A stretch of DNA of 64,000 bases from Salinisphaera orenii subsp. orenii MK-B5 (GTDB taxonomy: Bacteria; Pseudomonadota; Gammaproteobacteria; Nevskiales; Salinisphaeraceae): positions 31,520-95,519 of the forward strand of contig NZ_AYKH01000009.1 in the NCBI RefSeq assembly GCF_003788635.1. Reading direction: 5' to 3'. Numbering within the stretch: the stretch's first letter is position 1; each line of letters opens with the position of its first letter. The position numbers were made by a program, and so were the translations under genes. Positions 1 to 7,972 of this stretch are shown in pieces. The notes beneath the pieces are model-generated. The model worked only from the letters and a program-made list of their open reading frames with translations, had not been told where the DNA came from and searched no databases.

Positions 1-2
1 CG

Positions 3-260
3 TACCTGGTGCTGCCGTTCTTCGGGCCGTCGTCGCTGCGTGACAGCATCGGCCTGGCCGGCGATCAGGGGCTGTTCTACGCCATCGACCCGCTACAGCT
101 CGACGAGCATCCGTGGGCGCGCCTGCCGTATTGGACCCTGTACGTGATCAATACGCGCGACACCGTCAATTTCCGCTACTACCAGACCGGATCGCCGTTC
201 GAGTACACCCTCGTGCGGCTGGTCTACATGAACTATCGCGCCCTGCAGGTGGAACAGTGA
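3..260 (+). CDS. mlaA: MlaA/VacJ-family outer-membrane lipoprotein, C-terminal part (5' end outside window)
   Basis: Only the last 85 codons are present. The opening residues YLVLPFFGPSSLRDSIG match the conserved core of MlaA/VacJ lipoproteins, which form an outer-membrane channel that removes misplaced phospholipids from the outer leaflet and passes them to MlaC. The complete MlaA at 63113-63865 has the equivalent stretch YLVLPFLGPSTGRDFVGD, which supports the call. The C-terminus (..YMNYRALQVEQ) is short, without the longer acidic tail of the other copy. The stop lies 25 bp before a dispersed repeat. Signal peptide and lipobox cannot be checked because the start is missing. Confidence 0.8.
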   Translation, partial: YLVLPFFGPSSLRDSIGLAGDQGLFYAIDPLQLDEHPWARLPYWTLYVINTRDTVNFRYYQTGSPFEYTLVRLVYMNYRALQVEQ

Positions 261-284
261 GTCGGGCGTCGCGCGCCGCGGCCG

Positions 285-539
285 GGGCCTGCTAACGCTT
301 CTTGCGAGCGCCGCATTGGAGATCGCAGATCGTGTGCGGCAAGACGCGAGTCGCCGATCGGGGCGCGCCACGGACCAGGCCGGCAACGCCGCAGTGGCCC
401 ATGGTCGTTTGTTCATGGGCGGTCCGGCCTTCGGGCCAGGCGCTGTCGTGCGGCAACCCGGCGTCCTGGCACGCTTGCGAGGACGACCGCACGACGCCTC
501 GTCTCGCCGCAAGACAGCGCTTGGCGCGGACTGGGCGCC
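285..539 (-). repeat. dispersed TIR element, copy 1 (MITE-like)
   Basis: About 255 bp related to copies at 5148, 14325, 24838 and 34465. Shared blocks are the GGCGCGCCACG core, GGCAACGCCGCAGTG, the CCCATGG...CATGGGC hairpin module and the CAAGACAGCGCTTGGCGCGGACT arm in shorter pieces. Its right end supplies the TA of the corA stop codon (CTAG at 539-542). Compared with copy 5 it has lost roughly 13 bp in the outer right terminal repeat and a further block just inside it, so it looks old. ORFs through it are not coding. Confidence 0.75.
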
Positions 540-1495
540 TAGAGCCAGTTCTTGTACTTGAAGTAGGCGTAGGGCGCGATGCCGGCCAGCACCATCGCCA
601 CCAGCGCGATCGGATAGCCGTAGGTGAGCGCCAGTTCCGGCATGTGCTGGAAGTTCATGCCGTAGATGCTGGCGATCAGCGTCGGCGGCAGAAACACCAC
701 GGCCGCGATCGAGAAGATCTTGATGATCTGGTTCTGTTCGATGTTGATGAAGCCCTGGGTGGAATCCATCAGGAAGTTGATCTTGTCGAACAGGAACGCG
801 ATGTGGCTCATCAGCGTGTCCAGGTCGTGCAGGATCTCGCGGGCGGTGTCGCGCACCGGCGAACGGGCCGGCAGATGCCGTAGCAGAAACGAGATCGAGC
901 GCTGCGTGTCCATCAGGCACAGGCGGATCTTGCCGTTGGAGTCCTCCAGCTTGGCGAGCCGATCGATCGCGTCCTCGAGGTCCGCCTCTTCGTCCTCGAG
1001 CACCAGGTGACTGACCTGCTCGAGCTTGAAGTGGATGTCCTCGACCGTATCGGCGAGATTCTCCACCTTCTGCTCGAAGATCGTGGCCAGCAGGGCGGCG
1101 GGCGAGTCGGCCTCGACCTGGTGACGCCGGGCGCGCATGCGCAGCAGCCGGAAGTCGGCGAGATCGCCCTCGCGGAAGGTGATCAGGCGTTCGGGCTGCA
1201 GGATGAAGGCCACGGTGTCGGTGTCGTGGCGGCCTTCGCTCTGGGACAGGAACAGCGAGTGCACGTGGATGCCGTCGACGTCCACGAAAAACCGGGCGGA
1301 GGCCTCGATCTCCTCGACGACATGGCTTTCCGGCAGTTCGTCGGCCAGGAACCGGCCGAGACTCTCGCGTTCCTCGGCGGTCGGGTCCTGGGCGTCGATC
1401 CAGCTCGCCGCGGCGAGGTCCGCGCCCCGGTCGTCGGGCGCGGGGGCGCTGCGTTCGACGATGGTCTGGCCGACGATTTCAAAGGTGCGAAGCAT
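539..1495 (-). CDS. corA: CorA-family magnesium/cobalt transporter
   Basis: A 318-residue protein of normal CorA length. The N-terminal two thirds is the acidic cytoplasmic funnel with long helices (about residues 115-250). Two membrane helices follow at about 258-278 and 291-311. The signature YGMNF (residues 278-282) sits at the end of the first helix, where it forms the selectivity loop of the pentameric pore. The C-terminus ends in basic KYKNWL, as in CorA. It imports Mg2+ (and Co2+/Ni2+) across the inner membrane. The TAG stop coincides with the end of a dispersed repeat. It is transcribed in the same direction as the glycerate kinase gene upstream, with a 48 bp gap. Confidence 0.95.
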   Translation of the reverse strand: MLRTFEIVGQTIVERSAPAPDDRGADLAAASWIDAQDPTAEERESLGRFLADELPESHVVEEIEASARFFVDVDGIHVHSLFLSQSEGRHDTDTVAFILQPERLITFREGDLADFRLLRMRARRHQVEADSPAALLATIFEQKVENLADTVEDIHFKLEQVSHLVLEDEEADLEDAIDRLAKLEDSNGKIRLCLMDTQRSISFLLRHLPARSPVRDTAREILHDLDTLMSHIAFLFDKINFLMDSTQGFINIEQNQIIKIFSIAAVVFLPPTLIASIYGMNFQHMPELALTYGYPIALVAMVLAGIAPYAYFKYKNWL

Positions 1496-1543
1496 GGGTC
1501 TCGATGGTGATGGAATGCCCGTGGCGTGCCCGTGCGCTGCGCC

Positions 1544-2680
1544 TCAGCCGCGGGCGCGCAGCCGGTCGATATCGTGGCCGATCTGGGCGGCGACCGTGCG
1601 TATCCAGTACAGGGGGTCGGCGAGTGCCGCCTCGGTCGAGCCGGCCCGCTCGACCAGCGTGTAACAGCCGGCGAAGGCGCCTTCGAGTGCGTCTCGGGCG
1701 TCGTCCGCAATGGCGCCGGACAGGAGCGCGGTCGGCACTGGCGCGGCCGCGCGCGCGATCGCCAGCGGCAGTTTGCCGGACAGAGTCTGGGCATCCGAGC
1801 GGCCTTCGCCGGTGATCACGAGATCGGCGGCGGCCATCTGTCGCTTCAGCCCGGTCAGCTCGATCAGGGTGTCGGCGCCGGGCTCGAGTGTGGCGCCGAG
1901 CGCGGCCAGAGCGAAGCCCAGGCCACCGGCCGCACCGCTGCCGGGCGCATCGACATCGGCGCGTGCTCCTGTGGCCCAGGCCAGCCGGGCGAAAGCCTGC
2001 TCGACCGCGTCGATCTCGGCCGCGGTCAGGCCCTTCTGCGGGCCATAGACCCGGCTCGCCCCGGTCGCACCGAGCAGCGGATTGTCGACGTCGCAGAGCA
2101 CGCGCAGCCGGGTATCGGCCAGCCGCGGATCGATGTCGTCGAGTGACAGCGTATCGAGGGCGAGCAGGCCGGCCAGGGTCGGCGCGACGTCACGGCCGCC
2201 GGCGTCGCGCGCCCGGGCGCCGAGGGCGAGCAGCAGGCCCAGGCCGGCATCATTGCAGGCGCTGCCGCCCAGGCCGACGGCGATCTCGCGCACGCCGGCG
2301 TCCAGCGCCGCACGGATCAGCCGGCCGAGCGCGCCGCTGCCGCGGTCGACCAGTCCCGGGGCGCGGTCACTGCGCTCGATCAGGGGCAGTCCGAGCACGC
2401 GGGCGGATTCGATCGCGCCCAGCCCGGTTTCGGTCCGGTACCAGGGCGCCGTCACGCGTTCGCCGTGGATGGCCTCGACGGAGGCGTGCTGCCAGCGTCC
2501 GGGGCGCGCGGCGGCGATGCAGGCCAGCGTGCCCTCGCCGCCGTCGGCCATGGGCGCTTCGGCGATCGTCGCGTCAGGGCAGCTGTGGGTCAGGCCCGCG
2601 GCCAGCGCCGCTGCGACGTCGGCCGCCTCGGCGCTGCCCTTGTAGCTGTCCGGCGCGATGATCACGGTCGGCGATCTCAT
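1544..2680 (-). CDS. glxK: glycerate kinase (GlxK/GarK type)
   Basis: A 378-residue protein with the type I glycerate kinase pattern: APDSYKGS near the N-terminus, ADGGEGT (about 45-51), GLGGSACNDAG in the middle, CDVDNPLLG, PQKG, PGSGAAGGLG and TGEGRSDAQTLSGK near the C-terminus. The family phosphorylates D-glycerate with ATP to 2- (or 3-) phosphoglycerate. No tartronate semialdehyde or glyoxylate genes are nearby. A local glycerate source could be glucosylglycerate breakdown by the phosphorylase at 15134. It diverges from the FleQ-like regulator across a 45 bp gap. Exact carbon specificity cannot be read from the sequence. Confidence 0.93.
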   Translation of the reverse strand: MRSPTVIIAPDSYKGSAEAADVAAALAAGLTHSCPDATIAEAPMADGGEGTLACIAAARPGRWQHASVEAIHGERVTAPWYRTETGLGAIESARVLGLPLIERSDRAPGLVDRGSGALGRLIRAALDAGVREIAVGLGGSACNDAGLGLLLALGARARDAGGRDVAPTLAGLLALDTLSLDDIDPRLADTRLRVLCDVDNPLLGATGASRVYGPQKGLTAAEIDAVEQAFARLAWATGARADVDAPGSGAAGGLGFALAALGATLEPGADTLIELTGLKRQMAAADLVITGEGRSDAQTLSGKLPLAIARAAAPVPTALLSGAIADDARDALEGAFAGCYTLVERAGSTEAALADPLYWIRTVAAQIGHDIDRLRARG

Positions 2681-2725
2681 GGGCGGCGCGGTCCGTGGAT
2701 TTTTTCGATGCGGTGTCTGTAGGTC

Positions 2726-4132
2726 ATGTCGAGGTCGGCCGATACAGCTTTACAGGATAACGGTACGCGCGCAGACACAGGTGGCAAGCAGCCCATGGCG
2801 GCAACGGCTTCGGATCATACCGCCTCGGTGCTCGTGGTGGCCTCGGATCGTGAGGCGATCGAGTCGCTGCTGGATCATCTCGACGCCTGCGGGGTCGCCT
2901 GCGGCTTCGCGCGCCCCGGGGATCTGGCGCACGATCCGCCGTATCGGCTGACGCCCTACGATCTCGCGGTGTTCGTGGATTTCGGCAGCGAGTCCTCGAT
3001 TCATAAAGGCGTCCTCGCGCTGACCTCTGAAATCCGCTGTCTCCTCGTCTCTGATACGCCGCCGGACCGGCTGGATGCGCAGGTGACCGTGCTCCATACC
3101 GACACCTCGCCGGAGACGCTGCATCGCCGGGTCCGGGCCGAGCTCGCGGCCGGCGCCCGGGCAACGGGGCTGGTGGGCGAAACCCCGACCATGCGGACCG
3201 TCAACGAGATGATCGCCCGGATCGCGGGCACAGGCTCGACTGTGCTGCTGGTCGGCGAGTCCGGAACGGGCAAGACGCGGGCGGCCCGGGAGATACACCG
3301 CCGATCCGGGCGCTCGGGGGCGTTCGTGACGCTGGGCTGCGGCGCGATTGTGCACGCACGCCTCGAATCCGAGCTGTTCGGTGGCGACGATGACGGCGCT
3401 AAGTCTGCGTCGGGGCCCCGCGCCGGCTGTCTGGCACGGGCGGCGGGCGGCACCCTGTTTCTCGACGGCATCGACGACATGAGCCTCGATCTGCAGGTGC
3501 GGATGCTGCGCCTGCTCGAGGATCGATGTTTCCAGGCCGGCGGCAGCGCGGGCGACCGCGCCGTCGATGTGCGCATCGTCGCGGCGGCGCAGCGGGATCT
3601 GACGCAGGCGATCGAGCGAGGCGATTTTCGTGCCGACCTGTATCACCGGCTGGCGGTGTTTCCGATCCGGCTGGCTCCGCTGCGCGAGCGCCGGGCCGAT
3701 ATCCCGGCTCTGATGGAGGCGCTGGCGGCCCGGCTCGACGGGCCGACCGCGCGTTTTGATGCGACCGCCACCGCGCGGCTCAAGCGCCACGACTGGCCCG
3801 GTAACGTGCGCGAACTCGCCAACGTCGTCGAACGTCTGGCAATCCTGTATCCCGGCGAGCCGATCGATGCCGCGCATCTCGACGGTCATCTGGCGTCATC
3901 GCCAGCGTGCGATCCGGCCACGGAGCAGGCTGCGACCGTGCGCCCGCCGAGCCTGCGCCTGCCCGACGAAGACCTCGATCTGCGCCTGTTCGTCGAGGAC
4001 GTCGAGAGGCAGCTGATACGACAGGCCCTGGACAGTCAGAACGGCGTCGTGGCGCAGGCGGCGCGGCGGCTGGGGCTGCGCCGTACCACCCTGATCGAAA
4101 AGCTTCGCCGCTACGGCATCGCGGTCGACTGA
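2726..4132 (+). CDS. FleQ/FlrA-like AAA+ regulator with degenerate sigma-54 activation motifs
   Basis: A 468-residue protein: N-terminal receiver-like FleQ domain (about 33-140), AAA+ domain (about 145-375) and Fis-type helix-turn-helix (about 428-465). The last reads GVVAQAARRLGLRRTTLIEK, close to FleQ/FlrA. Walker A is intact (GESGTGKT, 177-184), as are the arginine finger region FRADLYHRL (301-309) and sensor II WPGNVREL. Two catalytic elements are broken. The sigma-54 contact loop GAFTGA reads GAKSAS (224-229), and the Walker B glutamate is glycine (FLDG, Asp247-Gly248). The protein should bind DNA and perhaps ATP, but is unlikely to open a sigma-54 promoter by the usual mechanism. It lies just upstream of fliA. 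An alternative ATG at 2795 removes 23 residues. Confidence 0.85.
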   Translation: MSRSADTALQDNGTRADTGGKQPMAATASDHTASVLVVASDREAIESLLDHLDACGVACGFARPGDLAHDPPYRLTPYDLAVFVDFGSESSIHKGVLALTSEIRCLLVSDTPPDRLDAQVTVLHTDTSPETLHRRVRAELAAGARATGLVGETPTMRTVNEMIARIAGTGSTVLLVGESGTGKTRAAREIHRRSGRSGAFVTLGCGAIVHARLESELFGGDDDGAKSASGPRAGCLARAAGGTLFLDGIDDMSLDLQVRMLRLLEDRCFQAGGSAGDRAVDVRIVAAAQRDLTQAIERGDFRADLYHRLAVFPIRLAPLRERRADIPALMEALAARLDGPTARFDATATARLKRHDWPGNVRELANVVERLAILYPGEPIDAAHLDGHLASSPACDPATEQAATVRPPSLRLPDEDLDLRLFVEDVERQLIRQALDSQNGVVAQAARRLGLRRTTLIEKLRRYGIAVD

Positions 4133-4185
4133 CGCGGCGCGACACCCCGGCGCCGTGCCGGGCATCACTTGCACCCGCATCGGAT

Positions 4186-4222
4186 GTGACATATAACGTC
4201 ATCAAATGACGTTTTAGGTCAC
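4186..4222. promoter_or_regulatory. 37 bp imperfect dyad, candidate upstream activator site for fliA
   Basis: Arms GTGACATATAACGTCAT (4186-4202) and AATGACGTTTTAGGTCAC (from 4205) form an inverted repeat with 15 of 17 matches around a 3 bp centre. It lies about 93 bp upstream of the -24 element at 4296, the usual distance for an enhancer-binding-protein site. It has no T-tract, so it is not a terminator. Confidence 0.55.
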
Positions 4223-4260
4223 TTTTGCGCCGTGCTGGCGTGCCGCTTTGGATTATTCTT

Positions 4261-4276
4261 TTTCAATTATTTGAAA
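4261..4276. promoter_or_regulatory. IHF-like site / AT-rich dyad in the fliA upstream region
   Basis: The sequence TTTCAATTATTTG (4261-4273) matches the IHF consensus WATCAANNNNTTR at 12 of 13 positions. It lies between the upstream dyad and the -24/-12 promoter, where DNA bending is expected. The surrounding 4250-4295 is strikingly AT-rich for this genome. The block is also a perfect TTTCAA-ttat-TTGAAA palindrome, so another binding protein is possible. Confidence 0.4.
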
Positions 4277-4294
4277 ACGAATGATTTTATTTTC

Positions 4295-4310
4295 AGGCAC
4301 GGCGTTTGCG
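4295..4310 (+). promoter_or_regulatory. sigma-54 (-24/-12) promoter for fliA
   Basis: AGGCACGGCGTTTGCG matches TGGCAC-N5-TTGCW: GGCAC at 4296-4300, five bases, TTGC at 4306-4309. The GG and GC are exactly 10 bp apart, as sigma-54 requires. It lies about 120 bp before the fliA start codon. RpoN control of fliA is known in Pseudomonas and Vibrio. Confidence 0.65.
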
Positions 4311-4431
4311 AAAGCGATTGGGAAAATGTGCGCAGCGGGCGTCAGAACAGGACTTCCAATCCGCGCTTCGCATGGCACATGGCGTCGATCATGCCCCGGC
4401 AGGTCGACATCCACGATACGGGGGATCAGTC

Positions 4432-5148
4432 ATGCAAAACGCTGCGGTGATGTATGCCGGGGTGGGGAATGTGGCACCGCTGCTCGACGACCACGCCGAG
4501 CTGGTCAAGCGGATCGCCTGGCGGTTGCACCGTCGTCTGCCGACCTGCGTTCAGATCGAGGACCTCATCCAGGCCGGGATGATCGGCCTGCTTGAGGCGG
4601 TCGAGCGTTTCCAGTCCGACGAGGAAGCCAGCTTCGCGACCTTTGCCGGTATCCGGATTCGCGGCGCCATGCTCGACGAGATACGGCGCGGGGACTGGGC
4701 GCCGCGGTCGCTGCATCGGGCCGCGCGCGCGCTCAAGCGGGCCCGCAGCGACATCGAGCGGCGCGACGGCCGCAGCGCGACGAGCGCCGCCATGGCCACG
4801 GAGCTGGGCATGACGAGCGAAGAGTACCGGCGCCTCTGCGACGACATCACGCTCACGCACCTGACCAGTCTGGACGCGACGCTGGCCGATCAGCCGGCGC
4901 TCGAAGTCTCGGCCGATGCGGCGGCGATCCCGGAGCGCCTGGTCGAGCGCCAGGACCTGTGCGAGGCCATCGTGCGCGCGGCACAGGATCTGCCGGAGCG
5001 CGAGCAGTGGCTGCTCGAGCTCTACTACGAGCAGGGCTACAATCTGCGCCAGATCTCGGAACGGCTCGGCGTGTCCGAGTCCCGCGCCTGCCAGCTGCAC
5101 GGGCGGGCCATCCGCAAGGTGCGCGAGCAACTCGGGGAATTCGCTTAG
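4432..5148 (+). CDS. fliA: flagellar RNA polymerase sigma factor sigma-28
   Basis: A 238-residue protein, the normal FliA length (E. coli 239). The sigma-2 region holds IEDLIQAGMIGLLEAVERF and RIRGAMLDEIRRGDWAPRS, the sigma-28 version of region 2. The sigma-4 helix-turn-helix is NLRQISERLGVSESRACQLH near the C-terminus. FliA directs late flagellar and chemotaxis genes and is normally held by FlgM. The ATG at 4432 has GGGGGAT just upstream and fits the family N-terminus; the in-frame ATG at 4306 lies inside the predicted sigma-54 promoter and is rejected. No other flagellar gene is in the window. The stop TAG merges with repeat copy 2. Confidence 0.92.
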   Translation: MQNAAVMYAGVGNVAPLLDDHAELVKRIAWRLHRRLPTCVQIEDLIQAGMIGLLEAVERFQSDEEASFATFAGIRIRGAMLDEIRRGDWAPRSLHRAARALKRARSDIERRDGRSATSAAMATELGMTSEEYRRLCDDITLTHLTSLDATLADQPALEVSADAAAIPERLVERQDLCEAIVRAAQDLPEREQWLLELYYEQGYNLRQISERLGVSESRACQLHGRAIRKVREQLGEFA

Positions 5149-5415
5149 GCCTGTCAATACGCCATGCGAGCCCGTGCCAAGCGCTTCCTGAAAATTGACT
5201 ATGGTCGGCAAGGCAAGGCGCAGTGCGCGCCGCGCAGTTACTCTGGTCGTTACATAGGGCGCTTGGCACTACGGGTTGGGCCGCCCATGAAACAACCATG
5301 GGCGCGCTGCGGCGTTGCACGTCTGGATCGTGGTGCGCCACGATCCAGACTCGTGCTTGACCGCACACGATTTGCGGTCTTCAACGCGACGTTTGCATGA
5401 AGTGTTGGCGGGCCG
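5148..5415 (+). repeat. dispersed TIR element, copy 2 (MITE-like)
   Basis: 268 bp flanked by TA on both sides (5146-5147 within the fliA TAG stop, and 5416-5417). The left terminal repeat GGCCTGTCAATACGCCATG is mirrored on the right (reverse complement GGCCCGCCAACACTTCATG). The interior carries GCCCATGAAACAACCATGGGC, a 7 bp stem-loop, and a near-perfect GATCGTGGTGCGCCACGATC palindrome. No coding capacity is evident. Confidence 0.8.
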
Positions 5416-5447
5416 TACGAACACCGCTGTACCGGCTTCTCCGATTG

Positions 5448-5472
5448 GACCGCCTTCGGGCGGTCTTTCTTT
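5448..5472 (+). terminator. rho-independent terminator
   Basis: Perfect stem GACCGCC / GGCGGTC (5448-5454, 5459-5465) with a TTCG tetraloop, followed by TTTCTTTG. It would end transcription coming from fliA through repeat copy 2, before the next gene. Confidence 0.85.
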
Positions 5473-5512
5473 GTCTGCGGTACGCTCCGGTGTTTTGACG
5501 CTTCAGATCGCG

Positions 5513-6037
5513 ATGTACTACTTCGCCTACGGCTCCAACATGCTGACTGCGCGGCTGGCCGCGCGCGTGCCCACGGTCCGTCCGGCCGGGCGCGGCTGGC
5601 TTACCGGCCACCGGCTGCATTTTCACCTGAGCGGCAGCGACGAATCCGGCAAGTGCAACGTGCTGCACACCGGCGACGGCGCCGATATCGTCCACGGGGC
5701 GCTCTACGAGCTGGACGCCGACCGGCTCGAGCGGCTGCATGCCGCCGAGGGCCCGCCCTACGCCTTTCTCGAACTCGAGATCGGTACGCCCGCCGGCGCG
5801 GTGCGTGCCGCCACCTATCGCGGCCGCCCGGAGTTTCTCGATGACACGCTGGTGCCCTTCGACTGGTACTGCGACTTCGTCGTCCACGGCGCCCGCGAGC
5901 ACGGCCTGCCGGCGGATTACGTCGCGATGCTGGCCGCCGTCCCGAATCGGGCGGATCCCGACCCCGAACGCGCCGCACACAACCGCGAGATCCTGCACCG
6001 ACGCGCGACCAACGTACGGCCGATGGCCGGCGGGTAG
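5513..6037 (+). CDS. gamma-glutamylcyclotransferase family protein
   Basis: A 174-residue protein starting MYYFAYGSNM. The YGSNM motif is the substrate-binding signature of the gamma-glutamylcyclotransferase (GGCT/AIG2-like) beta-barrel fold. The likely catalytic acid is the Glu in the LHAAEGPPYAF stretch. Members release 5-oxoproline from gamma-glutamyl amines or peptides, including in glutathione turnover. The chosen ATG starts exactly at the domain. Longer in-frame starts run through the terminator at 5448-5472 and are rejected. It stands alone after the terminator, and its true substrate is unknown. Confidence 0.85.
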   Translation: MYYFAYGSNMLTARLAARVPTVRPAGRGWLTGHRLHFHLSGSDESGKCNVLHTGDGADIVHGALYELDADRLERLHAAEGPPYAFLELEIGTPAGAVRAATYRGRPEFLDDTLVPFDWYCDFVVHGAREHGLPADYVAMLAAVPNRADPDPERAAHNREILHRRATNVRPMAGG

Positions 6038-6298
6038 CGGCCCGGCGCACGGAGGGCCCGCGCCGCGATCGGGTGACCGGCCCTGCCCGGCGGCGCTGAA
6101 AGACGCCCGTCGTATCGCTGACGTCGATCCAGCCCGATGCCTCGCCGGCTATGACCGTCGTTGGCACGCGTCCCGGTGGACGATCCGGGCCGCATGGCAG
6201 CAGCGGACTGCCAGGCGACGGCGGCGACCGGAAGGAAAGGGAATGGCGCCGCCCGTGCCGGCGCGGCGCCTGAGGGCGAGCGCGCCCGCATTGATGTG

Positions 6299-6628
6299 CT
6301 ATTGCATGCCGGCGGCACCCGGCGCGGCGCCGGCAGCCGGAGCGGCATCGGTGTTGCTCGGCACGCGTTCCCGTGCGAGCCCGCGGCCCGCGCAGGGCAT
6401 CTGCGTGAGCTCCAGGCAATCGATCCGTAGTTCGAGGTCCCGGATCACCGCGGCCTGTGCGGCATCCGGTTCCGGATAGGTCACGGTCTTCGAGGCGCGG
6501 TTTTCCAGATAGCGGTTGTAATCCGCGATCGCCTCCTCCTGGGCGAGGCTGGCGCCGGCGAAGCCGAGCAGGCCCGTCAGCATTGCCCCGCAGAGGGCAT
6601 TGTCGAGCGCATGGTGAGGTGCGTGCAT
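6299..6628 (-). CDS. small exported protein of unknown function
   Basis: A 109-residue product. The N-terminus MHAPHHALDNALCGAMLTGLLGFAGASLAQ looks like a signal peptide with cleavage after SLA-Q; it is given here as two overlapping parts, a polar start then a hydrophobic core (about residues 13-27). The mature part has a helical stretch with two cysteines (about residues 70 and 80) and an Ala/Gly/Pro-rich tail. GGAGA lies 6 nt before the chosen ATG. I recognise no family. The 260 bp between it and the GGCT gene shows no further feature. Confidence 0.55.
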   Translation of the reverse strand: MHAPHHALDNALCGAMLTGLLGFAGASLAQEEAIADYNRYLENRASKTVTYPEPDAAQAAVIRDLELRIDCLELTQMPCAGRGLARERVPSNTDAAPAAGAAPGAAGMQ

Positions 6629-6791
6629 CACAAGTCTCCAGTAGTCGGACAGACTCCGAAGCTTGGACCGCGCCGGGCCGCACCCATCGCATCGTTTTCG
6701 ACGCTTTTCGGGTGCGGCACCGCAAGTGCCGGGGGACGCGGGACATTCTCCTGGCACGCCGGACGAACGGCGGTACCGGAGTGGCCGCGGC

Positions 6792-7901
6792 TCAGTAGGC
6801 GCCGGTCAGTCGCGCGAGCGGCCCCGGCGCGGGGCGCGGCGCGGCCGTCAGCTCGCGTATATGGCGCTGTAGCGCCGTGATCGCGGGCGCGAGCCCGTCG
6901 CTGCGATGGCGCGCGGTGGCACGGGCGTAGGCCGGCACGTTGTCCAGAAAACCGCCGAGCCGGTTCAGCGGCAGCCGGTGCAGCGACGCGCTTTCGCCGA
7001 CGCCCATCGTCACCAGCGCGCGGGCGTTGAGGCGTTGCTCGACGGCGTCCTCGGGCAGGGCGAGTACCGGTTTGCCGAGATGGATCGCCTCCGAGAGCAG
7101 CTGGTTGCCGGCGGTCGAGACCACCGCGCGCGCGGCGGCCAGATCGTCGATGAAGCCCTGCTGCGACGGCGCTTTGAAGTGGAGATTGGCGCTGCGGCCG
7201 CGATGGGCCGTGCCGTAGACGATCACCGGTTCGCCGCAGGCGCGCAGGGCGGTGTCGAGCGCCGCGGTGTACTGGTGCGCGCCCTTGTTGAGATAGACGA
7301 TCAGCGCATCGCCGGTCTCCGGCCGGGCCGTGCGTACCGGCGTGCGGAGGATCGGACCCACCACCTGCACGTTCGCGCGCCGCGGCGGCGCCGGGTAGAA
7401 GCTGGACACGATCACCCGGTCCGGATCACCCATGAAGACACGGTAGCCGAGGCCGTCGCGGCGCCCTGCGATGGCGTCGCCCGGCGCGAAGTCGCAGTGG
7501 CAATAGGCCATGATGCCGACATGATCGAAGCCGATGCGCGGGATACCGTGGTGGCGCGCGAAGCGGTGGCCGTAGGTTTCCGAATCCGAGATCACCAGAT
7601 TCGGTTCGAAGTCCGCCATCTGCTGCCAGACCGTGCGCGTGCGCGGGCCCGCCGCGAGCAGGTCCGCCACCCGCGGCGCGTTGCGCCAGAGCGTGCGGCG
7701 CGCGCAGATGCGCCCGTTGACGCCGTACTGATAGCCGATGACCGGGATCTCGATGCTGTCGTGGGCGCCGCGCAGCATTTCGTGGGCATCGCGGCCGGCG
7801 AACACGCGCACGGTGTGCTGGCGCTCCAGAGCGGGCAGCACGGCAGCGCTGCGCATGGCGTGGCCGCGGCCGTAGCCCATGACGGTGTAGGCGATTCGCA
7901 T
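6792..7901 (-). CDS. MJ1255/GT28-type glycosyltransferase
   Basis: A 369-residue protein with a two-domain GT-B layout. The N-terminal MRIAYTVMGYGRGHAMRS is the G-x-G-H motif of MurG/GT28-like enzymes that bind the acceptor. The C-terminal half has the donor-site pattern ARAVVSTAGNQLLSEAIHLGKPVLALP, typical of the MJ1255/VC2487 family. The sugar and acceptor are unknown. It is the third of three same-strand genes (GT9 transferase, chorismatase, this one), 71 bp after the chorismatase, so a glycosylated aromatic or envelope product is possible but unproven. Confidence 0.8.
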   Translation of the reverse strand: MRIAYTVMGYGRGHAMRSAAVLPALERQHTVRVFAGRDAHEMLRGAHDSIEIPVIGYQYGVNGRICARRTLWRNAPRVADLLAAGPRTRTVWQQMADFEPNLVISDSETYGHRFARHHGIPRIGFDHVGIMAYCHCDFAPGDAIAGRRDGLGYRVFMGDPDRVIVSSFYPAPPRRANVQVVGPILRTPVRTARPETGDALIVYLNKGAHQYTAALDTALRACGEPVIVYGTAHRGRSANLHFKAPSQQGFIDDLAAARAVVSTAGNQLLSEAIHLGKPVLALPEDAVEQRLNARALVTMGVGESASLHRLPLNRLGGFLDNVPAYARATARHRSDGLAPAITALQRHIRELTAAPRPAPGPLARLTGAY

Positions 7902-7972
7902 GGCACGGCCTCCGCGTCGGGTCTGTCGACGAGGCTAGGCGCCGGTGATGACGCGACCGTGACCGGCGTGTG

